Origin: an uncultured Sphingomonadaceae bacterium
Lineage (GTDB): Bacteria > Pseudomonadota > Alphaproteobacteria > Sphingomonadales > Sphingomonadaceae
Direction of reading: 5' to 3'
Length of the DNA: 64,000 nt
Assembly: GCA_947494305.1 (NCBI GenBank)
Contig: CANLUL010000004.1
Location: 1-64,000, forward strand
In this document: piece by piece, positions 35,631 through 44,661 of the stretch
How the letters are laid out: every line of letters starts with the position of its first letter
Position numbering within the stretch: position 1 is the stretch's first letter
Notes under the pieces: model-generated
Told to the model about the DNA's origin: nothing
The model's input: only the letters and a program-made list of their open reading frames with translations
The model's database searches: none
Program-made: the position numbers and the translations under genes

Positions 35631-36305
35631 GTGATCACATCGCCTATCGTCATATTCCATATCATCATGGGAACGTTGGCATTGGTTGGCGGATACATCG
35701 CCGTATCAGTCCGCAAGGGTGCATTGCTTCACCGACGGGCAGGAACTGTCTTCTTCATCACCATGATCGGTATGTCGGTCAGCGCAACCTGGCTGGCCAT
35801 GGTTAAAGAACGACCGGACTCAATCATCTCCGGTATTTTGGCTTTCTATCTGGTCACTACTTCATGGATGACGGTAGGCCGCGAAGAAAATGAGACGGGT
35901 ATTTTTGAGATTGCGGCAATGCTGGGCATTGTCGGCCTAAGTGGCTACGCATTTGAAACGGCGCAAGCGGCCGGCCAATTGCCAGAGGGAACCATTCGTG
36001 GGTTTCCGGCTAGTTTTTACTATTTCCAAGGCGGCCTCGGCCTGCTCGGCGGTGCGTTGGATCTTAATATGATAGCGCGAAAGGGCCTGTCGGGCGTAAA
36101 GCGCATAAGCCGACACTTATGGCGCATGATGCTCGCCCTCGTTATCGCGATTGGCTCGCTGGTTGGACAGGAACGGATCATCCCCGACATGCTGCGAAGC
36201 CCCTATATTCTGATACCGCCAGTTTTGATCACATTGGCTCTACTGTTTTTCTGGATCATAAGAGTGCGGTTCACAAGCTGGAATACCGAGCCACCAAGGC
36301 CATGA
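35631..36305 (+). CDS. DUF2306-like membrane protein
   Basis: The 224-residue protein has about seven hydrophobic segments. The N-terminal IVIFHIIMGTLALVGGYIAV followed by KGALLHRRAGTVFFITMIGM resembles heme-b-like DUF2306 proteins, with His residues at helix ends. It starts with GTG 35631 after AGGAGG. Its function is unknown. The promoter region carries a perfect inverted repeat. Confidence 0.65.
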   Translation: MITSPIVIFHIIMGTLALVGGYIAVSVRKGALLHRRAGTVFFITMIGMSVSATWLAMVKERPDSIISGILAFYLVTTSWMTVGREENETGIFEIAAMLGIVGLSGYAFETAQAAGQLPEGTIRGFPASFYYFQGGLGLLGGALDLNMIARKGLSGVKRISRHLWRMMLALVIAIGSLVGQERIIPDMLRSPYILIPPVLITLALLFFWIIRVRFTSWNTEPPRP

Positions 36306-36454
36306 GACGGGCAAATATCGATCGTCATAATTGCTACGTATTTCGATGATGCCGGCCATCCTGAGCCGTCCGCCAACAAAGCTAGCTTGTTTCATAACCT
36401 CACTAGCGGTAGCGCGTCTTTTTAGGAGATGCTGAAACAAGTTCCGCATGACAA

Positions 36455-36850
36455 GTGACTATGGTTGATACGATTATACTGTTAATTGGACTCGCTCTTT
36501 CGGCGACCGGACTGGCATTGGCGCTGCGCAGCGATGTCGCGTTTATCCGCAATGACACGCGGCGAGTGCAGGCAAAGATTGTACGTCATCACCGTACACG
36601 CGAAGACGGAGCAACCATGTATGCAGCGATCCTGTTGCTACCGGATGATCGCGGCGGCTTTATCGAAGTGCGTGACCCGCTCTACACACCCTTCCCCAAA
36701 CCGGTAATCGGCGAGCTGGTAGAGGTCGTCCACCCAGCCGGCTACCCCCACCAAGCCCGCATTCCCCACCCATGGTTTCGGATGCTGATGTATGGCGGAT
36801 TGGGCTATGCATTTGTGGTAATCGGGCTGGAGATTTTGGGATTGGGGTGA
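36455..36850 (+). CDS. DUF3592-like membrane protein
   Basis: The 131-residue protein has one hydrophobic helix at each end (TIILLIGLALSATGLALAL and MLMYGGLGYAFVVIGLEIL) and a soluble beta-rich middle with VQAKIVRHHRTR and IGELVEVVHPAGYPHQARI. That layout matches DUF3592 proteins of unknown role. Either GTG 36455 or ATG 36461 could be the start. Confidence 0.55.
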   Translation: MTMVDTIILLIGLALSATGLALALRSDVAFIRNDTRRVQAKIVRHHRTREDGATMYAAILLLPDDRGGFIEVRDPLYTPFPKPVIGELVEVVHPAGYPHQARIPHPWFRMLMYGGLGYAFVVIGLEILGLG

Positions 36851-37079
36851 TGTTGCTAGTGTCTGCTTTGGGCGTAAAAGCGGGCATCATAGTATAGAAT
36901 GCAGACCTTCCGCTAACGACCCAGAATCGGACATTAAATTCTATGACTTCCAACGGCAGGAACGGGCGCAAAGCGGGCATTGGACAAAGTCCAAAATCGA
37001 AAATACTAGATGCATGTTGATCTAGCAGTTTTGCACTGTCATTGGTCAGTTATAGCCATCATATATAGTAGAGACAGTC
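36851..37079. other. intergenic stretch with degenerate CGGACA-type repeats
   Basis: No gene is seen. Words such as GACCTTCCGCTAACGACCCA, AATCGGACATTAAATTC and AAAGCGGGCATTGGACA resemble those at 788-1006 and 44208-44400, consistent with a decayed intergenic repeat. The promoter of the AraC-type gene should lie at the right end. Confidence 0.4.
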
Positions 37080-38186
37080 ATGACATTGCTTGCAATTCTG
37101 GACATTTTTATCAGGGGTGCTGGAATCTCGGCATGTTTGTTTTTTTGTATGTTGCTTTTGAGCCAGGGTATAAAAGAACAGACCGTTTGGCGTGGTATCT
37201 TATATGCATTTTGTGTGTCCGCATACTTGCTTTGGTCGGCACCTTGGTTTGGTATTTTCCCATCCGAAGTAAAAGCAGTTATCCTAGTTTTGACGCTATA
37301 CAATCCTCTGCTATTTTGGCTTGCCAACCGTGCACTGTTTAATGATGCGATGTCTTTCAGTCGATTGGAGTTGGTTGTCAGTACTCTATATTCCTTCGTC
37401 ACTTTCGCACTGATAATTTCTCGATACCAGGATGCTGATGGTGCTGCCAATGTTTTGGCCATTGGGTATCGGATTACTGCTTTTGCAATGGTATTGCAGA
37501 GCCTGTTTCAAATGATACGCGAATATGGTGATGACCTGCTAAATCCGCGTCGCCGTATGCGGATTTTTCTGTTTGGCATATTGGGCAGCTACTTAGTCGG
37601 CCTGTTTGTCGTTCGCCTGATATTCCCTGACACCACGCCGCCGGATTCTATACTGACGCTCAATGCTCTAACCGTGACTATATTGGCCATTGCCAACAAC
37701 TTTGTTTGCGTAAATTTTCGAACCGAGTTGCTGCCCCCACCCAAGATGCCAGATTCAATAGCCTTGCAGCATGAAAAGTTTGATCACTCGGATATTGCAA
37801 CACCAGAGGCGCAGTTAATTGCGAAGGTAATCAGCGCGATGGAAAATGACTATGTGTACAGGGAGGAAGCGCTTACTGTCCCGGCGCTGGCGCGGGCGGT
37901 GGGCGCCCAAGAATATTTATTGCGCCGAGCGATTAATCAGGGATTGGGTTATCGCAACTTCTCCCAGTTTTTAAACTCCTATCGATTGTCTGAAATTCGA
38001 ACGGCGCTGTGCGATACGGAAAAGTCGCATCTTCCGATATTAACAATAGCATTTGATGCTGGTTTTAACTCGATTGGTCCGTTCAATCGCGCGTTCAAGC
38101 AAGCTTACGGTGTTACGCCAAGCCAATTTCGACGATCCAATCGTCCCAAAGTTAGCAAGGATAAGGCGGCTCTTCCGGAAACATAG
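37080..38186 (+). CDS. membrane-bound AraC family regulator
   Basis: The 368-residue protein has seven hydrophobic segments up to about residue 215 and a C-terminal AraC DNA-binding domain, with VPALARAVGAQEYLLRRAIN and ILTIAFDAGFNSIGPFNRAF as its two helix-turn-helix units. Such proteins sense a signal at the membrane and control nearby genes. It is convergent with the membrane-protein operon at 38236-39944, so the target is unclear. Confidence 0.85.
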   Translation: MTLLAILDIFIRGAGISACLFFCMLLLSQGIKEQTVWRGILYAFCVSAYLLWSAPWFGIFPSEVKAVILVLTLYNPLLFWLANRALFNDAMSFSRLELVVSTLYSFVTFALIISRYQDADGAANVLAIGYRITAFAMVLQSLFQMIREYGDDLLNPRRRMRIFLFGILGSYLVGLFVVRLIFPDTTPPDSILTLNALTVTILAIANNFVCVNFRTELLPPPKMPDSIALQHEKFDHSDIATPEAQLIAKVISAMENDYVYREEALTVPALARAVGAQEYLLRRAINQGLGYRNFSQFLNSYRLSEIRTALCDTEKSHLPILTIAFDAGFNSIGPFNRAFKQAYGVTPSQFRRSNRPKVSKDKAALPET

Positions 38187-38235
38187 TTTGGCACTGGACT
38201 AGATCTTTTCTCTTAGTCTTATGGTTCTCTTAGTT

Positions 38236-38943
38236 TCATGGTTGAGCACCAAGCATCTTTCGCAAATCTTCTTTTGCGTTTGCATGGTCAATACCTGACT
38301 TGAAACTATAAGTTCCATCTCGAACATGATGATCTCCGAGGACTGCAGACCTTTGGAATTTGATAAAATGCAGGTCTTTGTGGTTTAGTCGAAAGGATTT
38401 ACTATCGGGCACAGCAGCCAGAACGATGGCCGCCTCACCCCAAGTTGGATCGAGGCCATGATCTTTCAGAACTTGGGATATTATTGGAGCAACAGCCGCT
38501 GACATTTGGATGATAACGTAATCGATGGCAGGCTTTGGTTGGTTCGTTGCCAATGGCTCAAGGATCGGTGTCCATTGGTTGGTATCGTCCTTTCGAACAC
38601 GGCCTTGAACAAGGGCATTCAGATCAAGTGAGGTGTTGAAGTCGGGTGCATCGGGATATTCATAAAGCGCGTAAAATGCTTCTGCACCAGAAGTGCCATT
38701 AACGATCAAATTGCAGGCATCGGTGCAACGCTGTAAACTGCTATATTCAAAGACCAATACGTTTTTACTTACTAGATTTACAGGGCTTGGCCAAAAGGCT
38801 CGTTCGAGGTTATCAAACCGCAAGTTTCGTTCGACCTTAAGGCGATCTTCCTCCTTTTCTTGTTGTTCAATCTGTGCGGATCCTATCCAGTATATCCCGC
38901 ACAGGATAACCAACACCAAGCCAACAATTAGTACTGCTGCCAT
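38236..38943 (-). CDS. hypothetical membrane-anchored protein
   Basis: The 235-residue protein has a single N-terminal helix (MAAVLIVGLVLVILCGIYWI) and a soluble, presumably periplasmic or cytoplasmic domain with a Cys pair (LQRCTDACNLIV). No known domain is recognised. GGAGGAGG before ATG 38943 decides the start; the longer frame upstream is the neighbouring gene in another frame. It is the last of three genes on this strand. Confidence 0.6.
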   Translation of the reverse strand: MAAVLIVGLVLVILCGIYWIGSAQIEQQEKEEDRLKVERNLRFDNLERAFWPSPVNLVSKNVLVFEYSSLQRCTDACNLIVNGTSGAEAFYALYEYPDAPDFNTSLDLNALVQGRVRKDDTNQWTPILEPLATNQPKPAIDYVIIQMSAAVAPIISQVLKDHGLDPTWGEAAIVLAAVPDSKSFRLNHKDLHFIKFQRSAVLGDHHVRDGTYSFKSGIDHANAKEDLRKMLGAQP

Positions 38944-38990
38944 GGGAAAGCCTCCTCCTTGTGTAAGACCCAAACGGTTGTCATTCTGCA

Positions 38991-39425
38991 CTAGAAAAAG
39001 GTCTGTCCAGCCGCTGATAAAAGGAATGCCCAGCTGATTATGACGGCCAATACTGATATTCCTCCCAGTATGTTCGCCGTTTTGGCCAAAATCCCACCGG
39101 CAAATACGAATGCGTTGATACCAAATGCCCTCAGAAAATAGGGCACAGCATTCATCCAACCGCCATAAATCATTGCGATTACAACCCAGATGGAAGGTTT
39201 GATTGAAAATGCAAAAATAAGAAAGGCTGCGAGCCCCTGCATTAATCCCAGCATTATCCAATCCAGATGGGCGGCGAGAAGTTGCCGAAAATCTATGTTT
39301 GATGTTCGTTTTTTTAAGGTTTTACTGCGCAAATGCGGGATCATCATAAACAGCCCAACAAGAGAGGACCAAAAGATTGCTAAGCCACCACTAAAGACCA
39401 GAAGTTTTACGTTGATATCAGTCAT
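38991..39425 (-). CDS. hypothetical four-helix membrane protein
   Basis: The 144-residue protein has four hydrophobic segments. The pattern LLAAHLDWIMLGLMQGLAAF loosely resembles small membrane proteins annotated as hydroxylaminobenzene mutase (HabA/HabB), but the match is weak. AGGAAAAGAG before the ATG supports the start. It lies 9 bases behind the DUF6653-like gene. Confidence 0.55.
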   Translation of the reverse strand: MTDINVKLLVFSGGLAIFWSSLVGLFMMIPHLRSKTLKKRTSNIDFRQLLAAHLDWIMLGLMQGLAAFLIFAFSIKPSIWVVIAMIYGGWMNAVPYFLRAFGINAFVFAGGILAKTANILGGISVLAVIISWAFLLSAAGQTFF

Positions 39426-39434
39426 TCTCTTTTC

Positions 39435-39944
39435 CTATCGCAGCCATTTTTCGTAATCTGCATGACTATCTTTCATATCATCAAACAACCAGATCATGCG
39501 GTCCAGAAACCAGAGTTTGGCAATCATTGTCACGGTAATGCCTGTTACGGTCATCCAGAGGTTCAATTGGATCAGACCAATAACAGTCGGAATCAGGCCA
39601 ATGCCAGCCAAAAGGTTCAGCCAATTTGCAACCTTGATATGATGCGTTGGAATTGGAATTTGCTTGCGGTTTAGCCAGACTCGCTCGCCAAGCACGCCTT
39701 TTGACATCCAATTATTGGTCGACGCAGGGATTGGGAAAACCCGTGGGTTTAGCCAAACCCAAAGGAAAACAAACGTGATGGGTAGCAATGCCCACCAGCC
39801 TAGCCATACACGGCTCCAGATACAAAGTGCTATCATTGGCAAAACGGGCATCCGGCTCCAACCGCTGGCGGGATGGGCATGCCGCTCCCAAACCGCATCG
39901 CTCATGCCCATCCATTGTTCCAAGGTTTTTACAAAGTTATTCAT
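39435..39944 (-). CDS. DUF6653-like membrane protein
   Basis: The 169-residue protein has ERHAHPASGWSRMPVLPMIA, WSRVWLGWWALLPIT, LWVWLNPRVFPIP and SKGVLGERVWLNRK, the tryptophan-rich pattern I associate with DUF6653, followed by two more helices. Its function is unknown. Start 39944 (MNNFVKTLEQW) is preferred; 27 extra residues upstream look non-coding. It is the first gene of the three-gene run down to 38236. Confidence 0.6.
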   Translation of the reverse strand: MNNFVKTLEQWMGMSDAVWERHAHPASGWSRMPVLPMIALCIWSRVWLGWWALLPITFVFLWVWLNPRVFPIPASTNNWMSKGVLGERVWLNRKQIPIPTHHIKVANWLNLLAGIGLIPTVIGLIQLNLWMTVTGITVTMIAKLWFLDRMIWLFDDMKDSHADYEKWLR

Positions 39945-40042
39945 TTTTATCGCTCTTTTGGATGGCCGGGAGTTTTCCAGAAGTTTTGGCTGTACCGGAA
40001 AACAAGCTCTCGTGAGGTTACTCATTTCCCGGTCAGCAACTC

Positions 40043-40690
40043 TTAAAACCGCAAAGAGGCCCCTGCCATCAATTGGCGTGATTTTAGCAGAATGGAAAAA
40101 TCAGTTTCCCGATATTCAGCTCTAAGAGACACGTTCTTTCGGACGGCATATTCAATGCCTCCGCCATAAATAATCCCATTGGCGTTTGAGCTAGCAGAAA
40201 TGATTGGCACGGTACCGCCGGGCGCCGTCAATCGTCCTTTGTAACGATTTACGCGATAACCCAGCCTACCATATATCAGCAACTTTGAGGTGGCAGCAAC
40301 ACCGGCTCTGGCCGATAAGTTTGCCGACCATTTGGATTTTACTTCGACCGTTCCTGCACCAGGAACTACCGCGCTCAACTTTCTTCCATCCGGTTGAAGC
40401 TCAGCTTCGACGCCGACAACGAAATCGTCAAACTGAGCATCATAGCCAACGAATCCGCCAAAGGAAAAGTTGTCAATATCGTTGGTTAGGCGGAAATTAT
40501 TCGGTGGAGGAAGAATAATCTCGTTTATTTTGCGGCTTTCCCACCCGGCTTGGATACCTACTTTAAAGCCTTCAAAATTCTCTTCTTTTTCTTGTGCAAT
40601 TGCTGGAGTAGAAGCCAAGAATATTGCTGCCCCGAGGGTAGAAATGGTTTTTATATGTGTGTTTTTTGATTTGATAGAAATACTGTTCAT
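40043..40690 (-). CDS. outer-membrane beta-barrel protein (OMP_b-brl type)
   Basis: The 215-residue protein has a signal peptide (cleaved near AIA, before QEKEE), then alternating beta-strands with GFKVGIQAGWESR, SFGGFVGYDAQFDDFVVGVE, LLIYGRLGYRVNRY and the terminal LMAGASLRF. It fits small eight-stranded opacity-type barrels such as those annotated outer membrane beta-barrel protein. No enzymatic role is suggested. It is separated from the neighbouring hydrolase by 184 bases. Confidence 0.8.
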   Translation of the reverse strand: MNSISIKSKNTHIKTISTLGAAIFLASTPAIAQEKEENFEGFKVGIQAGWESRKINEIILPPPNNFRLTNDIDNFSFGGFVGYDAQFDDFVVGVEAELQPDGRKLSAVVPGAGTVEVKSKWSANLSARAGVAATSKLLIYGRLGYRVNRYKGRLTAPGGTVPIISASSNANGIIYGGGIEYAVRKNVSLRAEYRETDFSILLKSRQLMAGASLRF

Positions 40691-40874
40691 ATGGAATTCC
40701 TAGTTGGATAGTTGCTGTACAATAAGGTTAAGCAAACCCGACGCGTCAGATCCGTCTGGCGCGGGATAAGGTTCTGCTTGATTCTATTTTTGGCTATTTT
40801 GTGCCAACCAAAGTGAAAGAACTGACTCGGTCGGCCGACTTAATTTGAAGTCAATGGTTCTGGATCAGCACATC

Positions 40875-41840
40875 TTATTCTCCTTTGTCGAGGGGACTGA
40901 ATTTTTCAAATTGGGTAACAAGCGGTTCAATCCGGTCTTTCAAAGGCTCGATCTGTTCCACGGCAGTCTGAAAAATGAGATCCTGCAATTTCCAGGGGAA
41001 TAGATGACCCTGCTTTTCAAGTATCACCAGTTTGCTTGAAGGGATGTTTGCGGCCAAATGCCTCGCAAATTCAGCCGGTACCAATCGATCTTCCGTGCCT
41101 TGAAAGAGAAGTATCTGTTCGGGAAAGTCACTTAGTTTGGCTCCCCAATCTTTATAGAGGATGCAGCAATCCAAAGCCGCTCCGTTTCCACCTTGAATGA
41201 AAGCTTCTCGCTGATCCTTGATCAGGATTGCTCCAAATGCTTGAGTTTCAATAATTTCTCTATCTGCTATGCAACTTGCATTCAGCAAAGCACGCAAATA
41301 GCTCTGAGGAGCATATTTTACGACAACGCCCAGCAATACAAAAAACCATTCAAACAGTTTTGGGTGGGATTGCGATAGAGATACAGCCAACCGGTCTGCT
41401 TTGGTTTTTAACAAACTGGTTGCATCCGCCATCTCGGCAAAATTGGTGTATCCACCTATTGCAATCGCGAACGTCACACGTTCGGGATTGGCATATCGAC
41501 AGATCAAGCTGTAAGGCCCTCCACCGGAATGACCAATCATGCCATATTCTTGAGTATCTAAGTAATTTGCTAGCTGTGCAATATCAGTCGGATAGTCCAG
41601 TAGCTGGCGGCCGGGTTGGAATGTTGAATTGCCAAACCCGGGACGATCCGAAACAATCAACTTCAATCCGTATTCTAGGGCTTTGTCATGATAGATTAAT
41701 CCTTCCAGTCGAGAACCGGGAGAGCCATGAGAAAAGAAAATCGGATAGCCGGTAGGATCACCGAATATGCTGAAGGCGAGATCTCTGCCGTCCGGCAATT
41801 TGATCAATTCAGCTTTTGCAAGGTTTGGAGACATTGACAT
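40875..41840 (-). CDS. alpha/beta hydrolase
   Basis: The 321-residue enzyme has the fold's oxyanion segment FFSHGSPGSR, the nucleophile elbow GHSGGGP, and late acidic and basic candidates in GTEDRLVPAEFA and KQGHLFP. There is no signal peptide. It follows the methyltransferase gene by 10 bases, so the two are probably co-transcribed. A second ATG at 41834 is an equally good start. Substrate unknown. Confidence 0.8.
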   Translation of the reverse strand: MSMSPNLAKAELIKLPDGRDLAFSIFGDPTGYPIFFSHGSPGSRLEGLIYHDKALEYGLKLIVSDRPGFGNSTFQPGRQLLDYPTDIAQLANYLDTQEYGMIGHSGGGPYSLICRYANPERVTFAIAIGGYTNFAEMADATSLLKTKADRLAVSLSQSHPKLFEWFFVLLGVVVKYAPQSYLRALLNASCIADREIIETQAFGAILIKDQREAFIQGGNGAALDCCILYKDWGAKLSDFPEQILLFQGTEDRLVPAEFARHLAANIPSSKLVILEKQGHLFPWKLQDLIFQTAVEQIEPLKDRIEPLVTQFEKFSPLDKGE

Positions 41841-41850
41841 TAGGCCGGGC

Positions 41851-42486
41851 TTACTTCTTCACAGGTTTGCGAGCAGTCGCGAAAACTAACATTCCGCGCT
41901 TACCTGTTTCAGTGTTTACCGAGTCAATCTCGAAGCCGGCTTCCCGAAGGCCCGATAATAGGTCTTCCGTATTGCGAAAGTGATAGACAGATGATGGAAA
42001 GGTCTCGGCGAACGCCTTGTCTTCTGCAGGTCGAAAACAGAGCAGAAACAATCCGCCGGGAATCAATGCGCGCAATATTTCGGAAAAATGCGACGCGGGT
42101 TGATCCCAGAAATATACAGTGTGAACTGACAGCGCTTTGCTGAATGTGTCATCCGAAAAAGGAATTTGGTTGCTGCTGGCCAGTAATATGTCGACGCGGC
42201 CCTCATTGATGCTTTTTCTGTTTGCTTGCTCTGCCCGGCGCACCATTACTCGCGATATGTCCAACCCAGCGACAAAACCATTATAGGCAATTTCCGCGGC
42301 GGTTTTAATCGTAGCGCCGTGACCAGCGCCAACTTCCAGAATGTAATCTGTTGGTTGTAATTTTAGCAATGACAGCGCGCGACTATTTTCAACAACCGTT
42401 TCTCTGGCCATGATTCGAGCCAATATAGTGCCGACTAGGCCTTTCGGATTGCCGGCTTGGCGGGCGATAAAGAATGGGCGTTTCAC
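41851..42486 (-). CDS. class I SAM-dependent methyltransferase
   Basis: The 211-residue enzyme has motif I ILEVGAGHGATIK, acidic VAGLDIS, and ALIPGGLFLLCF at the post-motif position, in the UbiE/Methyltransf_11 style. The start is taken at GTG 42486 because CAGGAG stands 5 bases before it; the longer open frame to 42522 has no such site. It is divergent from the P450 gene and followed by a hydrolase. It may methylate a small molecule made by the local P450; that is inference. Confidence 0.75.
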   Translation of the reverse strand: MKRPFFIARQAGNPKGLVGTILARIMARETVVENSRALSLLKLQPTDYILEVGAGHGATIKTAAEIAYNGFVAGLDISRVMVRRAEQANRKSINEGRVDILLASSNQIPFSDDTFSKALSVHTVYFWDQPASHFSEILRALIPGGLFLLCFRPAEDKAFAETFPSSVYHFRNTEDLLSGLREAGFEIDSVNTETGKRGMLVFATARKPVKK

Positions 42487-42827
42487 GAGGTGCTCCTGTT
42501 CGATGGTCAGAGTATCTCTCAATTATATTTTTGGGTCTGGCCGTTTCCGAAATCGGTGCGACTTTTTTAATTTTGGTTAGTTTTTTCCAAATTTGGCAAG
42601 GCCAGGTTCACCGCCTCATCACATTTTGGTGCCTGGCGATTTTGAACCAGTTTTTGCACTCTAGATGTTCGTTGGGAGTCTAATGTCCAAATGAAACCGA
42701 TTTCGAAATCAGTGATGTTTTTTCCGTTTTCGGCCAGACACAACCCGGTTGATTTCTTAGTTCGCCGAGTTCTACTCATTGCAGAGTGGCGGTATTTTGA
42801 TCAGCTCCAGAAAACCAAAGGAACATC
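42487..42827. other. divergent intergenic region between methyltransferase and P450
   Basis: About 340 bases with no convincing gene. It must hold the divergent promoters. A 70-codon frame on the minus strand (42567-42779) has no recognisable features. Confidence 0.4.
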
Positions 42828-44207
42828 ATGTCAATCGACCCCCAGTCCAATCAAAGCGCCCATCCGTTCGTTCCCCCCGCGTTTATCCCAACTGAACGGC
42901 GTTATTCGGCGTTGGTCCAGCTGTTCCGCATCTTGCGAAGCCAAATCGAAGGTTGGCCCAAGGCGGTCTTTGAAGATGATTGCTATCGTCCCAATATACC
43001 GCGCGCGCCGCTTTACATCATGAGCGCTCCAGCGATTAAGTCGGTGCTGTTGGATCAAGTGGAGAACTTTCCCTCCGGTGAAGTCTTTAAGAGGGTTATG
43101 CGTCCGGTATGGGGCAATGGTTTGCTGCCATCCGAAGGTAAATCATGGAAATGGCAGAGAAATGCCACCACACAAGCCTTTCGACCGTCTGATATGATCG
43201 CGCTGACTCCGATTGTTAGCAATGTCGCACAAGCGTTACTCGATAAATGGCAATCAAAGTTGGAACAATCATCCGTCGATATCGACCATGAAATGACCGA
43301 ACTGACCTTCAATGTTATGCTCGATACCTTGCTATCAGGAGGAGAGGATTTTGACCGAACGGTGATGCAAGAGCAGTTACGCGGTCTATTTGCGGATATC
43401 AGTGAACCAAAGCTGAGTTATCTTTTGATGTCCGATGCACATCACAAGAATATGCGAGCGGCGACATCACCTTACTCAGAGCCGTTGCGCAGCACTATTA
43501 AGTCAATGATTGGTCGTCGGCGAGTCGCTTCTCCGAGCGGTGATCTTGTGGATTTATTGCTCAAGGCCAGAGACCCGGAAACAGGCTCGGATCTGGACGA
43601 TGATCTGATGGCAGACAATATTCTGGGTTTCATCATGGCAGGACATGAAACAACGGCAAGGACTCTCACATGGGCACTTTTTTTGGTCGCTTCTCATTCG
43701 GAAACAGCGGAGCGGGTTCGTAACGAGGTGAAGTCGGTTGCCGGCGATAAGCCGCTGGCACCGGAGCATATTAATCGACTTGTTTTTACGCGTCAGGTTA
43801 TTGACGAAACACAGCGTCTTTATCCGCAGGCATTTCAGTTGACACGCGTCGCTCAACGTGACTGCATACTGGCGGGCGAAAAGGTCGCGGCAGGCGCTCG
43901 AATCATGATACCGATTTATGCTCTACACCGGCATCGCAGTCACTGGGGAAACCCTCACCGTTTTGACCCTGATCGATTTGCTCCCCATATGCCAAAGCCA
44001 AATCGATATATCTACATGCCATTCGGAGCCGAACCAAGAATCTGTCTAGGTGCATCATTTGCGATGATTGAAGCGGTGACGATCCTAGCCACATTGGTCC
44101 GCTCTGTTGATTTCTCAGTCTGTGCAGGACATAAAGTCTGGCCAATAGCTCGTGCCACACTGGTTCCGGATGGTGGCATGCCCATGTATCTTAAACTAAC
44201 CAATTAA
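42828..44207 (+). CDS. cytochrome P450
   Basis: The 459-residue enzyme has the I-helix oxygen motif AGHETTART, the K-helix ETQRLYP, and the heme-binding FGAEPRICLG with axial Cys406. There is no N-terminal membrane anchor, as usual for bacterial P450s. The sequence style (long N-terminus, WKWQRNATTQAF) resembles the fatty-acid or CYP102/CYP4-like bacterial classes more than the CYP101 type. It needs a ferredoxin partner, which is not seen here. It may work with the divergent methyltransferase and hydrolase on the same compound. Confidence 0.92.
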   Translation: MSIDPQSNQSAHPFVPPAFIPTERRYSALVQLFRILRSQIEGWPKAVFEDDCYRPNIPRAPLYIMSAPAIKSVLLDQVENFPSGEVFKRVMRPVWGNGLLPSEGKSWKWQRNATTQAFRPSDMIALTPIVSNVAQALLDKWQSKLEQSSVDIDHEMTELTFNVMLDTLLSGGEDFDRTVMQEQLRGLFADISEPKLSYLLMSDAHHKNMRAATSPYSEPLRSTIKSMIGRRRVASPSGDLVDLLLKARDPETGSDLDDDLMADNILGFIMAGHETTARTLTWALFLVASHSETAERVRNEVKSVAGDKPLAPEHINRLVFTRQVIDETQRLYPQAFQLTRVAQRDCILAGEKVAAGARIMIPIYALHRHRSHWGNPHRFDPDRFAPHMPKPNRYIYMPFGAEPRICLGASFAMIEAVTILATLVRSVDFSVCAGHKVWPIARATLVPDGGMPMYLKLTN

Positions 44208-44661
44208 AAATGAGAGAAATTTGCACACAGTTTCCTCCTTTGGTCGTTGACGTCCGCTTCCGGGCTATTTTTGCCGTTAGCCTTTGTGAGCGCCTATGTC
44301 CGCTTTCACCCCCATTTGTTGCCGTTCAACTGAGTCAAAGTTAGTGTCCGTTTCCGGGATGTTGCGGATACTGTGAAAATATCATTTTTTCAGATAACAC
44401 CATAGATAACACCATATAGGTAAAATTTTCTCATTCCAAAAACCATATTTGGAGGGCTATATTTTTTCGGATTGGTTGTGCGCGGACGCTAAGAGTGTGG
44501 AAGAATCCTTCCACAGGCTCAGGGAAAACAGAAGACCCCATTTTCCTTCCCATACAGATGGGGACATAGTGCATTGATTAGGCCGCGAAGCGACGCTATT
44601 TTACCCTTAGTTTCTGGCTACCCTGGTGTGACAATGGCTGTGTGCCAAATGACCGAGATTA
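44208..44661. other. intergenic region with degenerate repeats
   Basis: No gene is seen in about 450 bases. TGTCCGCTTTC, TGACGTCCGCTTCCGGG and AGTGTCCGTTTCCGGG resemble the words at 788-1006 and 36851-37079. A 12-bp direct repeat AGATAACACCAT occurs twice at 44392-44415. The left part may also hold the end of the P450 transcript. Confidence 0.4.

Noticed and set aside
38236-39261. A 341-codon minus-strand frame.
   Set aside because: Its first 106 codons overlap the next gene in another frame; GGAGGAGG and a membrane helix at 38943 mark the true start.
42567-42779. A 70-codon minus-strand frame between the methyltransferase and the P450.
   Set aside because: No domain, ribosome site or coding bias is visible; it lies in a divergent promoter region.
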